Assembly: GCA_036244855.1 (NCBI GenBank)
Contig: BQKZ01001526.1
Coordinates: 136,973 to 153,983, forward strand
Source: Temnopleurus reevesii
Lineage: Eukaryota; Echinodermata; Echinoidea; Temnopleuroida; Temnopleuridae
DNA length: 17,011 bases
Direction of reading: 5' to 3'
Shown here: positions 16,690 through 17,011 of the stretch, in pieces
Position numbering within the stretch: position 1 is the first letter of the stretch
Layout: each line of letters starts with the position of its first letter
Position numbers and translations under genes: made by a program
Notes under the pieces: model-generated
What the model saw: the letters and a program-made list of their open reading frames with translations, nothing else
The model's database searches: none
What the model was told of the DNA's origin: nothing

Positions 16690-16870
16690 GACTTCAAAAG
16701 TTCCAATTGATCGGAAGTTCCAGTTGATCGGAACGAACATATCAAAATCATTGTTTCATGCACGTTTTGTTAGAAGCACATACCACGTGCAAATGAAAAT
16801 GTTCGTGACCATTTGCAACTGATTTGCAGTTGATTTGCGATCAATTGCAACTTTTGAGCAACACCCCTTA
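16690..16870 (-). mobile_element. MITE family G, copy 4
   Basis: Read on the minus strand it begins GGTGTTGCTCAAAAGTTGCA, passes GGTATGTGCTTCTAACAAAA and CGTGCATGAAACAATGATTT, and ends with an inverted GATCAATTGGAACTTTTGAA. Two tandem copies of AGTTCCARTTGATCGGA (16697-16731) mark the right end. Confidence 0.7.
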
Positions 16871-17011
16871 GACTCTTTTTGAAAAGTATTTCACATTTGA
16901 GCAAAACTTTTGGGCCTACCAGGTAGCTACATACATGTACTTCTGTAGATAAACCTTTGACAATGAATGCCTTGAGGCAAAAGCAACAAAATTCAGGTCG
17001 TCCACACTTTT

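Noticed and set aside
1..17011. tRNA, rRNA or snRNA genes
   Set aside because: No cloverleaf with A and B box words or conserved rRNA stretch noticed by eye; a covariance-model scan would be needed to exclude small RNAs.

Overview
This is AT-rich animal genomic DNA with interrupted genes, consensus splice sites, abundant short non-autonomous transposons, microsatellites and a satellite array. The word TACATGTA recurs, and families resembling CAGTCAAACCTG, CAGTGGAA...CGATATAA and 'CACTCTG...GTGCTCAAGGCGC' are present. Together these suggest a marine invertebrate deuterostome, most likely a sea urchin. That assignment is an inference from sequence style, not from a database search.

The only gene I can defend is on the minus strand. 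Three exons (9585-9783, 8514-8710, 6957-7223) have canonical splice sites and join in perfect phase. Their translation runs from the end of the PH-GRAM region into the start of the myotubularin-like domain of an SBF1/SBF2 (MTMR5/MTMR13) orthologue, the DENN-domain pseudophosphatase. The rest of the gene is not seen, so the window is mostly intron: at least 6.9 kb downstream of the third exon and at least 7.2 kb upstream of the first.

Both short introns carry broken exon copies. Upstream of exon B lie three tandem partial copies of it (8762-8888, 8932-9060, 9094-9186). Each keeps the 5' half of the exon, two keep a good acceptor, and none has a donor. Upstream of exon C lies one partial copy of C (about 7305-7408), and a TA-flanked MITE has since inserted into that duplicated segment. 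A CAT/ATG microsatellite of roughly 580 bp begins within a few bases of the exon B donor site.

Layout in plus coordinates: 1-2500, foldback elements, a hairpin pair sharing one apex motif, and a broken Crypton/DUF3504-like fragment; 2500-6900, AT-rich intron with hairpins and MITEs; 6950-9785, the three exons and their duplicates; 9785-12750, intron with an inverted repeat and MITE copies; 12750-16190, satellite DNA with a roughly 170-190 bp monomer, containing a GGGATAAGT-type minisatellite and ending in an alternating A-B higher-order array; 16190-17011, two more MITEs.

I see no tRNA, rRNA, CRISPR or bacterial-type feature.
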